Shown here piece by piece: positions 23,879-35,339 of a DNA stretch of 64,000 nucleotides. Every line of letters starts with the position of its first letter. Positions within the stretch are counted from its first letter, which is position 1. A program made the translations under genes and the position numbers. Origin of the DNA: Hirsutella rhossiliensis (lineage: Eukaryota; Ascomycota; Sordariomycetes; Hypocreales; Ophiocordycipitaceae); NCBI RefSeq assembly GCF_020360975.1, contig NW_025408682.1, positions 124,001 through 188,000 of the forward strand, given 5' to 3'. The notes under the pieces were generated by a model. The model ran no database searches. It worked only from the letters and a program-made list of their open reading frames with translations, and was not told where the DNA came from.

Positions 23879-23891
23879 TTATAAGCCCGGG
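23879..23891 (+). other. Copy B primer binding site
   Basis: TTATAAGCCCGGG directly after the LTR fits the complement of the initiator-Met tRNA anticodon region (TTATGAGCCC) with a single G-to-A difference. This is the internal, half-tRNA type of priming known for several Copia elements. Copies A, C and D have the same site in variously mutated form. Confidence 0.65.
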
Positions 23892-24019
23892 AGGAATAGA
23901 ATTCCTATACCTTCCGGCTGCTATAAAAGGCACCTTTCTTATATCCCTCGTAGCTTCCTTTTACCCCTCTTACTAGAAAAGCCGATTTTTAACCGACTTT
24001 TCTACCTTTCCCTGCAATA

Positions 24020-27000
24020 ATAACGAAAATCGACTCCTCTACCGTCCCTACGGTCTATAGGACGATTCTTATAGAGCCCTAAGATTAGGATAAGTAGGTA
24101 AAGGAGCTACGGGCTCGTATAGACAGAACTATCTATAATTTAGTCTTCTCTGATAAGCAGGACCCTCTCGAGCCCCCTCTTCGACCTAGGGCAACGGAAT
24201 TTATAGAGGGAGCTTCCCTCTTCTCCGAGCTAACCTCCGTATAATAGAGAGCTTTTTCTACTGCCTTAGGCGACTACGAGAGTCACCGAAAGGAATACCT
24301 CTACGAAACGAAGCTGCTAACGGCTACTCGTACGGCGATAACGGAATCCGTTAGTGCCGTAAAGCTAATCTCTCTTCGAGAAGAAGAGACTCCTAGGCAG
24401 TGGCTTTTAAAGCTCGAGACCTCGACAGCTCCCTCGAGAGGCTATATAACTGACCGTATTAGGAAGACCTATACGGCATATCTAGGAGCCTTCTCTGCTA
24501 GAAACCTACTAGCTTCGTCGTGGCTAGCTACGTAGGAAGAAATCCTTAAGGAAGCTAACTAATACTTCCTTATAGAAGCTCTTTCCGGCTAGTAGCTACG
24601 GGATATATCTCTGCTAATAAAGCCTATTAGTAACGGTTACTCGACTATCTTTCGAGAAGCTAGCCGGGAACTAGACGAAGAGGCTGCTAGAGTATAACAG
24701 CAAGTAGTCTTATTCCTTCGTGGCTAGCACTTAACCTAGACGGCTCGACCTGCAGCTGCTGCAGCCCTTACTGCTGCGGCTCCCGCTGCTGCTGCTACGG
24801 CTGTTGCTCCTTCGGCTCCTCCTCCCTCGAGAGCCTCAACCCCGTCTTCAACGGCTGCCCCGGTCCCGGCTCCGCCTCTTGCTCCGGGCCCGGCCCCGGT
24901 CCCGTTAGTCAGACCGGCCCGACTAGTCCCCTAATAGACCTTTCAGTCCGTTAGTCGAAAAATCAAGGAACTAGTCGAAATCGAACCTCTTCGTCAAAAT
25001 CAGCAATAAGGGGTAAAAAGGGGGGGTTTTTAAGCAGACCTTCCGGACCGGGACGAGGATTCCTCGAAGAAACAACGTACGAGGAGGAATAGACCTACCT
25101 GCTAAGCGTGCAAAAAGCCCTATCGGCTAGAGGACTACTAGCAGGTCTTCGAGGAAAACCGACCTAAAGGAATTAACCCTTTAAAGAGGCTACGAGAAAT
25201 AGTATAATAGTCTCTTAAGGAGGACCCCTCGTTGTAAAAGAAGATAGACGAGATTCGGGTTGCTAAGAAATAGCAACTAACGCCGCTGCCCCTATTCGAG
25301 CCGTAAATTCGAGGAAAAATCGTTGGTATAGTAAATCCGGCCTTTGTCTTCCCCACGGATTAATAAGGCCAAAACCAGCCGTTAGAACCCTCTAATTATC
25401 CCCTACGAAAATCAGCTATCCTTAACTCTAGTGCTTCCCTCGATATTTGCAATACACTCTTACGATTCCGGTCCTTTAAGAAGGCACGAAAGGAATATCT
25501 TATTGCCGGGGAATCAACCGTACGGATAGAGGGATACGGAAGGGTAAATTTCACGATAAAATTACCTAACGGATCTATGCGAATTCTTCGAAGAAAAAGG
25601 GTAGCTTTTTGCCCTCGATTTTTAACGAGCCTGATTTCCTTCCGCCTTCTTCGAGAGGAAGGAATCTTCTAGGATACGACGTCTAAGCCTACGAGGCTAG
25701 TCTAGAAGAATTAGACTATTGGGCTTATCGAGGAGAAATTCGGTTAATTTATTCTCGAATTCCGACCTATCCTTAGGAAGGAATCTCTCGAGAAGTTAGC
25801 TTTCCCTGCTAGGAGGAATAGGTCTACTATAAAGGACCCTCTACCGGCAGCCTAAGGAGACGGCATTCTTTAACACGCACGACTTAGTCACCCGGGCCCC
25901 CTAGCTTTATATAAACTAGGTCAATAATAAGGCGTACGAATAAGGGGCCTAAAGACCGTCGAATGCGAATACTACGGCTAAGGGAAGACAAGGAGACGAA
26001 TTTCTAGACGAACGCCTTTATGGCCGGACTAGCCGTGTAAGGAAATTTAGGTCGATTAGACTAACGTCTCTAGGGATCAGGAAAGCTTCGTTAGGGTAAT
26101 GTTTTTCACAGACGCTTTTTTAGGGATGGTTTTCCCCTATTTCTTATAGACCTACCTAAGTAAGCATAACTAGTCTGCCCTCCGGGACTTCGTTAACTAG
26201 ATAAAATCCTACTTTAGCTACGAGGTTAAGAAGATACGGTCTAACGGAGAGCTATTTACGAAGGATATCTTAAATTAGCTTCGAAAAAGGGGCATTTTAC
26301 CCCTCCCGTTAGCACCGAATACCTAGGCCTAGAACGGAGGGGCAGAAAGATTAGGGGGTGCTATAATAGAAAGGGCCCGTACGATGAGACTTGCTACGAG
26401 GCTTCCCTACGACCTTTAGAGGGAAGTCGTTAAGACCGCCTATTACCTTCGGAACCGGACCCTAAGGACCTAAGGAATAGACTAGATATCCCCCCTTAAG
26501 CTCTTTACGAAGAAGAGGGCCTCGCTAGCCTACCTTCGTGCCTACGGCTATAAGGCATACGCTATAACTGCCGATGCATAGCTAAAAAGGAAGAAGAAAA
26601 GAAAGCTTAATCCTAGAGCCTTTATTAGTTACCTCGTTAGTTATAATTCTACGAATATCTTCCGGATCTAGATTCCTCTTCTACGGAAGGTTATTTCGAC
26701 TAGGGATGTGATTTTCGACGAATCTAGCTTCTTCGACGGAAAGAGGGATTAATAGCCCCTTTTACTCTCTCAACGTCAGCTAATTTAGAAGATTTAAATC
26801 CCCCCTTCCTAACAGTCTTAAGAAGAGGTCCTAGACGAGGAAACGGAAGAAGAAACCGACGTCGAAATAGTTAAGGATAACGCCGACTTCGAAGAAGAAG
26901 AAGAAGAGAAAGCTACTAGATTAGATAATCTAGACGAAGAAGGAGACTATAGGAAAGCGGTAGAGCTAGAATACGCCTACCTCCCTACGCCTCCTCTTAT

Positions 27001-28740
27001 AGAATAAGAAGAAGATCTAAAAGCAGCTTTTTTAGTTAGTCTTCCCGTCTCGACCCCTAAGGGGGTAGGAAAGGCACCTCTCTTAAAGGATTACTAGGCT
27101 GCCTTTTTATCCCTACTTTAAGAAGCAAAGGAAGGTATAGGGCCCGATACGAAAGAAGACTAGTTTCTCCCCTATTTCGATCGTTTTTCCGACTTCTACC
27201 TAACGCTAATAGAAGACGGTTCCTACGGAGCGTTTATAGCAGGCCGGCTTTTTAAGCCAGTATCAGCAAGGAAGGTATATAAAAGAGACCTCCCGGACCT
27301 ACTAGCAAACTAGAAGCAGCTAGAAAGACACCCCTTTAGAGACCAGTTTTTCTAGGCCTAGAAAGACCACCTAGCCTTACACGAAGAGATAGGGTCTTTC
27401 GAAGAGGTCCTTAAGGAAAAGCAAGAGGAAAACAGGTCCTTAGCTATAAGTAGGTCTTTATCTATAAGACTAATAAACACGGCTTCCTTTAAAAGTGCAA
27501 GGCCCGGCTAGTTATCTACGGGAACTAGTAGGAAAAAGGGGATCTACCTACTAGGGCAACCACCTTAGTAGGGATGTCTTTTCGGACCCTTATAGCTATA
27601 GCAGTAGAATTCGACCTCGAACTCGATTAGATGGATGCAGTTAACGCCTTTATTAACTGCCTACTCGAGGAAGAAGAAGAAGTTATCTATATGCGCCTTC
27701 TACTAGGCTTCTAATAGCTAGGAAAGGTTCTATAGCTTAGGAAAGCTCTATACGGACTACGAAGATCACCCCTTCTTTAGCAATAGCATTTAATAGGTTC
27801 CCTCGAAGCCCTAGGCTTTACGAAAGTCCCTTAGGAACCGTGTATAATACAGAAGGGTAAAATCACGGTCTTCTTCTACGTCGACGATATTATCTAGGCG
27901 TACCCAAAAGAGGAAGAAGCTGCTACTAGGGAGGCTATACGAGGCCTATAATAAAGGTATAAGATAACTAGGCTAGGGGAGCTAAAGTGGTTCCTAGGGA
28001 TACGAATCCTTCGGAATAGGTCCTAGCTAGGCATAACTAGAATCCTAGCCCTAGGCATTAAGAAGCGGTAGACAAAGCAATCCTTTATCTCTTTTCAACG
28101 AGATTATATAGTCTGCGCCTAGGAGGGTAGGAAAGGAAGAAATTAGCTGCCGAAATCTTCCTCTATTCGAGCGATTCGTCCTTTATAGACAATTCCTTAG
28201 ATAGAAAGAGCTTATAGGGGTATATTATATCCCTTTTTAGAGGAACCATTGCTTAGAGAGCTTCGAAGCAGGCTACCGTTACGACTTCTAGTACGGAGGC
28301 AGAGCTACTAGCTCTTTTAGAAGCGTTAAAAGAAGCGATTTTCCTTAGCCGGCTACTAATATCGTTACGACTGCAAATTCCGTCCCCGTTAGCTATAGAA
28401 TGCGATAACACGTAGACTATACGAATTCTTACGGAGGAAAATAGTAAGCTATCGACCCGGCTACGGCATATCGATATCTACTAGCATTAGTTACGCTAAG
28501 AGGTCTAAAGGGGACTTATTTCCGTCCGTTAGGTTCTAACGGCATTAATAAAAGCCGACGGTCTTACGAAGCCCCTGCCGAAGTAGAAGCTAGCTGTCTT
28601 TTTATAACAAATTAGGCTAGAAGACGTTCGAGAGAAGCTGTCCTTAGAGGCCCGCCTTAAGAGTCTACGAGAGGAGCTAATAGCACGTACGAGAAGGTAA
28701 CGTCTATAGCCGAAGAAGAGGAAGAGGTTTTTCCCTCTAG
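24020..28740 (+). pseudogene. Copy B gag-pol pseudogene
   Basis: Single-frame Copia polyprotein broken by RIP stops and later frameshifts. The presumed start is ATA (from ATG) at 24020. Gag runs to about 25009 with an Ala/Pro-rich tail (24740-24920); the TAA at 25007 is likely a former CAA, since the same frame continues into a zinc-knuckle remnant C-x-A-C-K-K-P-Y-R-L-E-D-Y (25100-25140). Protease: I-L-N-S-S-A-S at 25418, Asp and Gly of D-S-G lost. Integrase: first Asp 26054, second Asp now Asn 26243, Glu intact 26345. Reverse transcriptase: M-D-A-V-N-A-F at 27631 and Y-V-D-D at 27877, both intact. A one-base loss near 27425 shifts frame relative to copy A. RNase H follows the 230-bp deletion, with S-T-E-A-E-L near 28290. 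Confidence 0.93.
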
Positions 28741-28968
28741 AGGGCCCCCTATTTTGATTAGGTTTTTCCCTTCTAAGAAGGCCCCCTTTTCTTATAGGAC
28801 TTTCCCCTCTTTAGGCCCCTTTTCCTTAAGTAGGTCTAAAAGAGCCTAGGGACCTAAAAGGGCCCCTGCTTTCCTCGAGTAAAGGGAGAAGTGTAGAGCT
28901 AAGAACCTCCTCTATACGCTTACTAGCCTAAAGCCGTATTAGCTATGCCCTTAAGGGGCAGGCCATAG

Positions 28969-28979
28969 CTAAGGGGGTG
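28969..28979 (+). other. Copy B polypurine tract
   Basis: CTAAGGGGGTG directly precedes the 3' LTR, at the expected place for second-strand priming. In the other copies it reads AAGAGGGTA (A) or the complement of CCCCC (D). Confidence 0.7.
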
Positions 28980-29465
28980 TGTCGCGAAGCGTGGCCTGAT
29001 TTCGTAGTTCTCGGAGATATCCCTTAGCACGAGGGACCTAGGAAGCTGAAAAACACCCGGTGAGGAAGAAGGAAGAAGGAGCTAAAAAGAGGTGCAGAAA
29101 GGAGGGTGGGGGCATAAGGGGAAGCAGAAGTAGCGATGGCTTCCTATGGAGGTGGCGAGAGATAAGACGGATATGCCGGCAACGGCTAGAAAGGAGGAGA
29201 AAAACCAGCAAAAAGCTCGGTAGTTAAAGGGACATTAGTGGCTTCTTTAAGCAGGATCTTCTTTGTTAATTGAGATGCTAGACGGGTATAAAGAGGGGCG
29301 TTGGATAGAGGAAAGAAGGAAAATTAAGGCAATATAATAATCACTCCCCTACCTTTATTGCTGCCCCCGTAAGAATTAAATCCCTCTGCCCTGCCTGTCT
29401 GACCCCTTACTTCTAATTTCACCTTTATGCATTTTCATGCACTTCTCGCATCTCTCTTCGCGAGA
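28980..29465 (+). repeat. Copy B 3' LTR
   Basis: 486 bp, the same length as the 5' LTR and differing at only a small number of visible positions (for example TGTGGAAG versus TGAGGAAG). It is followed by ATTAT, then by residual E1 sequence to about 29487. Confidence 0.95.
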
Positions 29466-29487
29466 ATTATACCTTTATTTAAAAGTA

Positions 29488-31559
29488 ATCTTTAATACGC
29501 TACTTTTACCTCTAAAAATAGCCCCTCCTTAATTAAGTATCGCGCCCCCGCCGCCCTAACCCCGCCCGTGCCCTATAATCTTAGTTATATCGCTTAATAT
29601 AGTAGGAATATAAATATCTTAATACCTACCCTCGCTTATCGATATATACTCTTAACTTCTCTCTCCTTCTATAATACGCTTAGCTATTACTACCGTACCC
29701 TATCCTCCGCCTTCGCTTACCTTCCTTATATACGCTGTCTTTATCTTGCCTATACCGCTAGTCTACCGCCGACCTTTATATAGACCTCTTTACTTTACCC
29801 TTTACTACTAAACGTATCTATGCCCCTTTCTTTTAAAAATACCGCCGCCGCTACTACTACTACTAAGTATATATATCTTTATCGTTATATAATACGCCTT
29901 CTTTAACTTAAATAAAGGTATTATATCTAGGTATTATTATCCGTCTAGCTATAAGTTCTATCCTTAACCTAACCTCGGACTATCTTATCTCTTACCGTTA
30001 TAGCTACCCCTTTAAACGCTAGCCCTTATTTAGTAGGTAAAGAAAGCTTATATACCCCTTAGTTAGTTATAAAAATACACGGTTACTAATAACGCTAACG
30101 CGTAATATAAAGGGTAGGTCTATTAACTAATATAGCTAGACCGCCGCTATCCTTAATAAGCTAAATTACCCTTTCGCGCTATAGACTAGTATAATATAAG
30201 GAGGAAAGGTTAGTATATAGTCTATTAATATAAAGGATATATCTTAGCGTTTATTTGGCTAGACTCTTTCCGATATATTATATAAGGTATAACTAAGCCC
30301 TTTTTTATTAATTTTAGTCGTTAATAGAGGGTCGCGTAAAGGCAACGTAGTATATATTACTATACTAAACGTAAGCTAAGAAAAGGCGCTCTAAGGACGC
30401 CTATAACTAGGTTCTCAGCCTTATCCTTTAATCTAACCTATAGAATATAATAATAATATAGGAGCACTAATACTAATTAAGGAGTAATATATAGAGCCTA
30501 AAGCTAACTTAGAGCTACTAAGTATAACGGGCCGCTAATAGCGTAAGTAGGTTTTATAGTAAGGTTATAAGGAGGATTCTATAGTATCTTTTTAGCCGCG
30601 TTTAGTATAGTCTAATAGCTATATAATTAGTAGAGAGTAATAGGAGAAATAAGAGGCTAGCTTATATAGGTCTAGCCTTATACGTTGTTTTAGATAGACG
30701 GACTAACGGAATAATATAAAAGCCTAAGAGTACCTAGAGCCTAGGGAGTATATTTAAGCTAAGGTAAAGGGAGCGTCGGCTAGAGTAGTAAGCGCGGCTC
30801 GCTTATATATTTAAGGTATCTAGTACTTATACTCTTAATAATACTTCTTAGTAAAGTTCTCTAACTATTTATAGGTAAATAGCGTTGCTTACTCCTATAA
30901 AAGATTCGCTTACCTTAATAATAACTTTTACTATTACTCTTAATAGCTAAGACTTTTAGGTTCCTCCCTTAAAGGGCGGTAGGTAAACGAAGTAGATATA
31001 GCTAAGGCTACCACAGCTATTAATATAGTAGTAGTATCTATTTACTTCTATAACCTCGCGATAAGCTTTATTCCTTAAGGTAAAGGTAGGCTTAAACTAT
31101 ATACTTACTATCTATAAGCGATATTTAGATACGCTAATAACGATTTTATTTAATATAGAATCTAAGGCTAATAATATAGATAACTAAGTTAAGGGTAAGG
31201 GCTATAGTTATAATAGTTAGGATATAAATAACTTGCGGTCTCTTAATATACTTTTATTAGCTAACGCCGTTATTATATTTATAGCTAAAGTATAGACTAG
31301 TAGCCCTAATAGTATAAGTAAGTTCTTATATACCTTATTACTTATAAGTAAGGGGGTTAATAAATAAGCTAGAATGCCTTAGTATAGTATTTAATAAAGC
31401 TAGTAAGGCTAAGGAATCCTACTAGCTAGGTTTATTAACGGTTAATTAAGCTAGTAGAAAGGCTACGATAGTTACTAGACTATTAATATTAATATTAGTC
31501 CTAAGTAGCCCTATAGCGGCGAAAGGGGCGGCTAGGAGGATAGTATAGCCTATAACGCT
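29488..31559. other. RIP-degraded region without recognised genes
   Basis: Moderately less AT-rich than the Gypsy elements. From 29596 to about 30070 a plus-strand frame has long stop-poor runs, including a Thr-rich run near 29850, but no family was recognised. The remainder is broken in all frames and has no paired terminal repeats. The junction with E1 is abrupt. Confidence 0.4.
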
Positions 31560-32150
31560 AACGACCTTACTAAGTAATCTCCGCGTAAATATTAAAAGGT
31601 TAAGTATAATTTTACTACTATAAAGTCCTAGCGCTATAATAGTAATATATCTTATTTCCTATTAATATAAAAGGTTAAATATACGTTAGCACGTAGTATA
31701 CTTAGTTTACTAGCGTTATATAACTTATTTAAATATAAAAGCGTTAGGATATCCGTTATAATATTTAAGGAGTAGCTTTTATAGAACGTTATATTTAAGC
31801 GGGTGTTTATAAACAGCGTAGGTATATTCTAGCTATAATTTAAATAGCTATTTTATATATTATATAGCTAAGGAAGTATTCTTATAAGTAGTACGCGCTA
31901 TACTATAATTACTAAAGTAACTAGCTATTAAGTAGGGCAGACGTTTAGTATAAGAGCTAGGTTTACGTATAAAGAAGATAACCTACTTACTAAGCTAAGG
32001 AAGGAATAAGGTAACCTCTTATAAGTAGAGATCTATAAGCGTTTTAATAATACGTTTTTAGGGCGGTTTTATAAATACCTATAGGTATACTATTATACTA
32101 AGCTAAAGTATAGTAAATAATATTTATTACTTAATAATACTATAGACCTT
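31560..32150 (+). pseudogene. SANT/Myb-like domain remnant
   Basis: The plus strand at about 31965-32110 reads F-T-Y-K-E-D-N-L-L-T-K-L-R-K-E, then E-I-Y-K-R-F-N-N-T-F-L-G-R and Y-Y-Y-T-K-L-K. This matches the spacing of fungal SANT/Myb-like DNA-binding domains, which have an acidic E-E-D-x-L-L start, a central W-x-E-I-x-x-R-F helix and a terminal V-x-Y-x-T-K-L-K. The expected tryptophans are stops or other residues, as RIP would produce. The preceding 400 bp is readable in the same frame but holds no known domain. Such domains occur in host regulators and in some transposon proteins, so the origin is open. Confidence 0.55.
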
Positions 32151-33016
32151 TATATTCTTTTTTAAAGCTATAGATTATAAAATAATATTAGTATAGCGCT
32201 TATTAAGTTAGATTTATATATATACTATAAAAGTAAAATAATTATAGTAACTATTATTTAACTAATTATTATATAATGCTTCTTACGGCTATATATAAGT
32301 GCCCTTAGCTATAAGATAAGACGCGGTATCTCCTTTTAGTCTTTATATTTTAACTTAATTATAAAATACTAGCCTCTCCTTTATCTTAATTATTAGCTAC
32401 TATATAGTATTATATAAGATATAATAAGGACTTTATATTTAAAGCGGCGCTAAGGCAATACTTATATAAGTCTAGCTGCTATTTATATTACTTTAGATAC
32501 TAAAGGTCCTTTAGTTCCTCCTCTACTCTTTTATAGTATATATATAACTTACCTTAACTCCCCTTTTAAGATAACCTTAAAATAAGAAGTCTCTATATAC
32601 TAGTAAGTATAGAGATATAATACTATCTACCTTAAAGCTTAATCTATAAATTTACGAAAATAATTATTTAATATAATTATAAAAGTCTTAATTACTATAT
32701 AGGGATATTATTAGGTTTCTTAGTATAATAATATCGGCCTTATCTAAAGTAGGCCGCTTATAGTAGGCTCTATATATAGTTTCTTTATTTTAAGTACTAG
32801 TATTAACTTACTTTTATACCCGCTCCTATTTTATATTAAAAGAAGGGGCTAAAAGGATTAATATTATTTATAATAGCTTAGACCGGACTAAATTATAAAT
32901 ATTAAACGTAGTAAAATAAGTAATAAGTTTATATTTTAACTTAATATAGTACTTTATAAGGAAAGTAAGTATCTTTAGTTATCTAGCTAGTAATCTAACT
33001 TTACTATCTTTACGTT
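32151..33016. other. RIP-degraded spacer
   Basis: Dense stops in all frames, no motif recognised, no terminal repeats. It ends at 33017, where similarity to the second helicase copy begins abruptly. Confidence 0.4.
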
Positions 33017-33658
33017 TACTACTATATACCTAGCCCGTTTACTAGCTTTAGCCCTTAATATATATTTTAGTTTATAATAACTAGTATACTAAGTATAAAG
33101 ATAAGGATAGCTAGTACTAAGGTCGCGCTATTATTATTATAGCCTTATACTAGCACTGCCTCTTCCCTTATTAGCGCGCCCTCCTTCTACTTATTCTTAG
33201 AGAGGAAGTCGCGCGCTGCCTCTAAGTAAAGTTTTTAGTAGTTCTTATTAGCGGCGTTACTACTATTAAGCCTATCTCCTATAAAATCCGCCTACCCTCC
33301 CTATAGCACCTTAAGTTTAGTAGGTCTAGGTCTAATAGGTCCTACCCCCCCTCCCCCTTAGCGGATCTACTAAGTAGTCGCTATAGCTCTAGGTCGCTAG
33401 CGGCCTATATCTACTTATCTAGTATAATAACCGTCGTAAACCTCTTTTATAGCGCGTGCGCCTTATCGTGCTACCGCTACTACTTAGCCGCGAACGCTTT
33501 ATCTTCGCCTTACGGTATAGCTACGTTTAATAGCACGATCGACTATACTTATACTAGCCGGAACTAATAGAAGTCGCTAGAGAGGATCGCTACTAAGACC
33601 CTATAAAAGTCTTAAGGCAACCCCTATAGCTAGTAGAGCCGCTTATTAGCCGCGTATA
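33017..33658 (-). pseudogene. PIF1/Helitron-type helicase fragment J1, part 1
   Basis: The minus strand reads E-I-G-L-I-V-V-T-P-L followed (after a frame change) by Y-L-E-A-A-R-D-F-L-S-K-N-K, R-E-E-A-V-L-V and I-Y-x-G-L-K-L-V-N-G. This is the region between helicase motifs and the C terminus in the large fungal PIF1-like helicases often found with Helitrons. The fragment parallels 62155-62820 of copy J2. It stops at 33017 on one side and is interrupted on the other by Gypsy E2; the piece at 60395-60590 continues it. The active-site half is absent. Confidence 0.7.
33654..33658. repeat. Target-site duplication GTATA, left of E2
   Basis: GTATA precedes the left LTR and recurs at 60395-60399 after the right LTR. 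The second helicase copy has one uninterrupted GTATA at 62821-62825 in the same context (TTATTAGC...GTATAGCG), which is the empty site. Confidence 0.93.
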
Positions 33659-34138
33659 TATAATAACTAGTATTATTCCTAAGGGATAAACCTATTAAGG
33701 GGTTTATATTAGTAGATATAATAAGGTATAGTCTAAGTAATAATAAGTATATTACGTTAGTAATAAGTTAGAGGTTATATACTATAGACTATAACTAGGT
33801 AATTAAAATTAAAGATAGAATTATAATAAAGATTTATATTAAAGGCTAGAGAGCTATTTATTTAAAGGAGTAAAAGTAGGTAGCTATATATACCTATAGA
33901 GACTATCCTTAGATTATAGAACTAGCTATAATCCCCTTTATAGCTTACTATAGCTTACTTATAAGCTATACTCCTAAGTAGTAATCTATTTATATAAGGC
34001 TTACTTAGCTTATATATACTTTAGGTAAGCTAAGCTTAAGTAACTTCTTATCCTAACTATTATTCTAAGCCGCCTTATTATATAAACGCGGCTAGCTCTC
34101 TTACGGCCCGCTAACTATAGTTATAATACTATATCTCC
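33659..34138 (-). repeat. E2 3' LTR
   Basis: 480 bp. It opens TATAATAACTAG and closes GTTATAATA. It is collinear with the right LTR of E2 and the single LTR of E1 but keeps a few more CpG sites than the E1 copy. Confidence 0.9.
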
Positions 34139-34254
34139 CCTCCTTTTAGTCTTATCTATAAGACCTTTTACTACCTTAGCCGCTATATATAAATATACCT
34201 TTATCGCGCGTATATATATTCCCTATTTATTATTTCTATCCCTTAGGATATACT

Positions 34255-34935
34255 ACTAATAGTATATCTAGTTATATATTAAAGGATCGTTCTTATAAGA
34301 CCCTTAAGTATATTCGTTTAGCTAAGTCTATTAATTATCTTAGTTTCGATATTATACTATATTCTTTTTATTCGTTACGCGGCTTTTACTATAAAATACT
34401 AAAGAAATCTTCTAAGTATACTAAATATATATAGTAGGGTCGTTCCTATAATACGTCGGGCGTAGCGATTAGCTCTTATAAGTAACTTTATTATCCTACT
34501 TATTATTTATAGCTAATATATTTCTTAGTATCCTAAATAAATCTAGAGTCCGATTAATTAGATAAAGAAAAAGAAATTACTAAGGAGCGAATATTAAAAG
34601 CTTAAGCCGACCTAAATAAAGCCTTAGCTTATTTAGCGCGGCTTTACTATTAAAAGCGCTAGCTAAAGATAAAGGGTACTAAGATAGTTTATTAGGGCTT
34701 TTATTCCTTAAATAACCTTAATAAGGCTAAGCGCTAAGAATCTAAAGCGGTAGTCGATATTTAGTTTATAAGTAGATTTAATATAATTAATTAAAATGCT
34801 ATTAGTTCGTTAAGCGATTTTATAATACTTAAGGTAGATTTTACTAGTAGAACTATTAGAGTAAAGAACTATAGTAAGTTAAGTACTTAAGTAGTTCCTA
34901 GGTATTTTCTTTTAGTTTATATTCCTTTTACTTAA
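34255..34935 (+). pseudogene. Antisense accessory ORF of E2
   Basis: Second copy of the plus-strand frame seen in E1, at the same place between 3' LTR and pol. It retains CpG codons lost in E1, so Y-I-x-x-G-R-S-Y-N-T-S-G and the charged run A-D-L-N-K-A-L-A-Y-L-A-R-L-Y read more clearly, and A-V-V-D-I follows. Stops are TAG/TAA only. Conservation of the same frame in two independently mutated copies argues that it once coded for protein. No DNA-binding or enzymatic function can be shown. Confidence 0.6.
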
Positions 34936-34979
34936 TAAGGTATTCTTATTACTAACCTTATTTTCTTATATTTAGTATT

Positions 34980-35339
34980 TATTCTACTTTATATTCTTAA
35001 TTATTATTAACTTTAAATTTTTCCTATAGTTTAGCGTTTTATAGTACTAGTTTTAATAATAAGATATAAAATATTAAGTATATCTATATTATTATTAGTA
35101 GGGAAAGTTTATAGTTAACTTTTAAAATAGTTTTCTTAACCTTAAACGGTTTAAGTTTCTTAAAATTTAATTTTTTACTTAGTTATTTTATTTTAATATT
35201 TCGTTATATAAGGTAGACTATATCTCCCTCTTAAAAGGTTAGTCCTTATAATCTTTTCTAATTATAGTAAGGAGATATTTATTCTTTAATAAATTAAAGT
35301 TCTTATTATATTTATTTATATAATTTTTATAGCTAATCT
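34980..35339 (-). pseudogene. E2 pol 3' end fragment
   Basis: Collinear with 18840-19206 of E1, the C-terminal integrase region of the Gypsy polyprotein. It ends at Copia C; the sequence that follows in E1 (integrase core) is not found on the other side of C. Confidence 0.7.

Larger units (their letters stand above)
23392..29465 (+). mobile_element. Copia copy B, least RIP-mutated, with internal deletion
   Basis: Complete element of 6,074 bp with 486-bp LTRs, primer site, gag-pol and polypurine tract, flanked by ATTAT duplications. It keeps far more CpG and CpA than copies A, C or D and serves here as the family reference. It lacks about 230 bp at the reverse transcriptase-RNase H junction (position 28024) that the other three copies retain; adding it back gives 6.30 kb, the size of the others. 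In-frame TAG/TAA codons show that RIP has still hit it. Confidence 0.97.
17527..29487 (-). mobile_element. Gypsy element E1, 5'-truncated, with nested insertions
   Basis: A Ty3/Gypsy element read on the minus strand. It has its 3' LTR on the left, an antisense coding remnant, pol, protease and gag, and is interrupted by a solo LTR and by Copia copy B. A second copy, E2, lets its parts be recognised. On the right the element stops at about 29487, the last base shared with E2 (49031), so the gag leader and 5' LTR are missing. The five bases before the LTR (ATATT) therefore have no partner. Confidence 0.85.

Noticed and set aside
23770..23976. 68-codon plus-strand open frame
   Set aside because: It spans the end of the copy B LTR and the primer site; no family features, and it is closed in the other copies.
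25138..25356. 72-codon minus-strand open frame
   Set aside because: It is antisense to the Gag/protease region of copy B, which reads as a recognisable polyprotein on the plus strand.
29596..30070. Possible gene at the start of the spacer after E1
   Set aside because: Readable runs in one frame, but no domain, no boundaries and frequent stops; left as unassigned.
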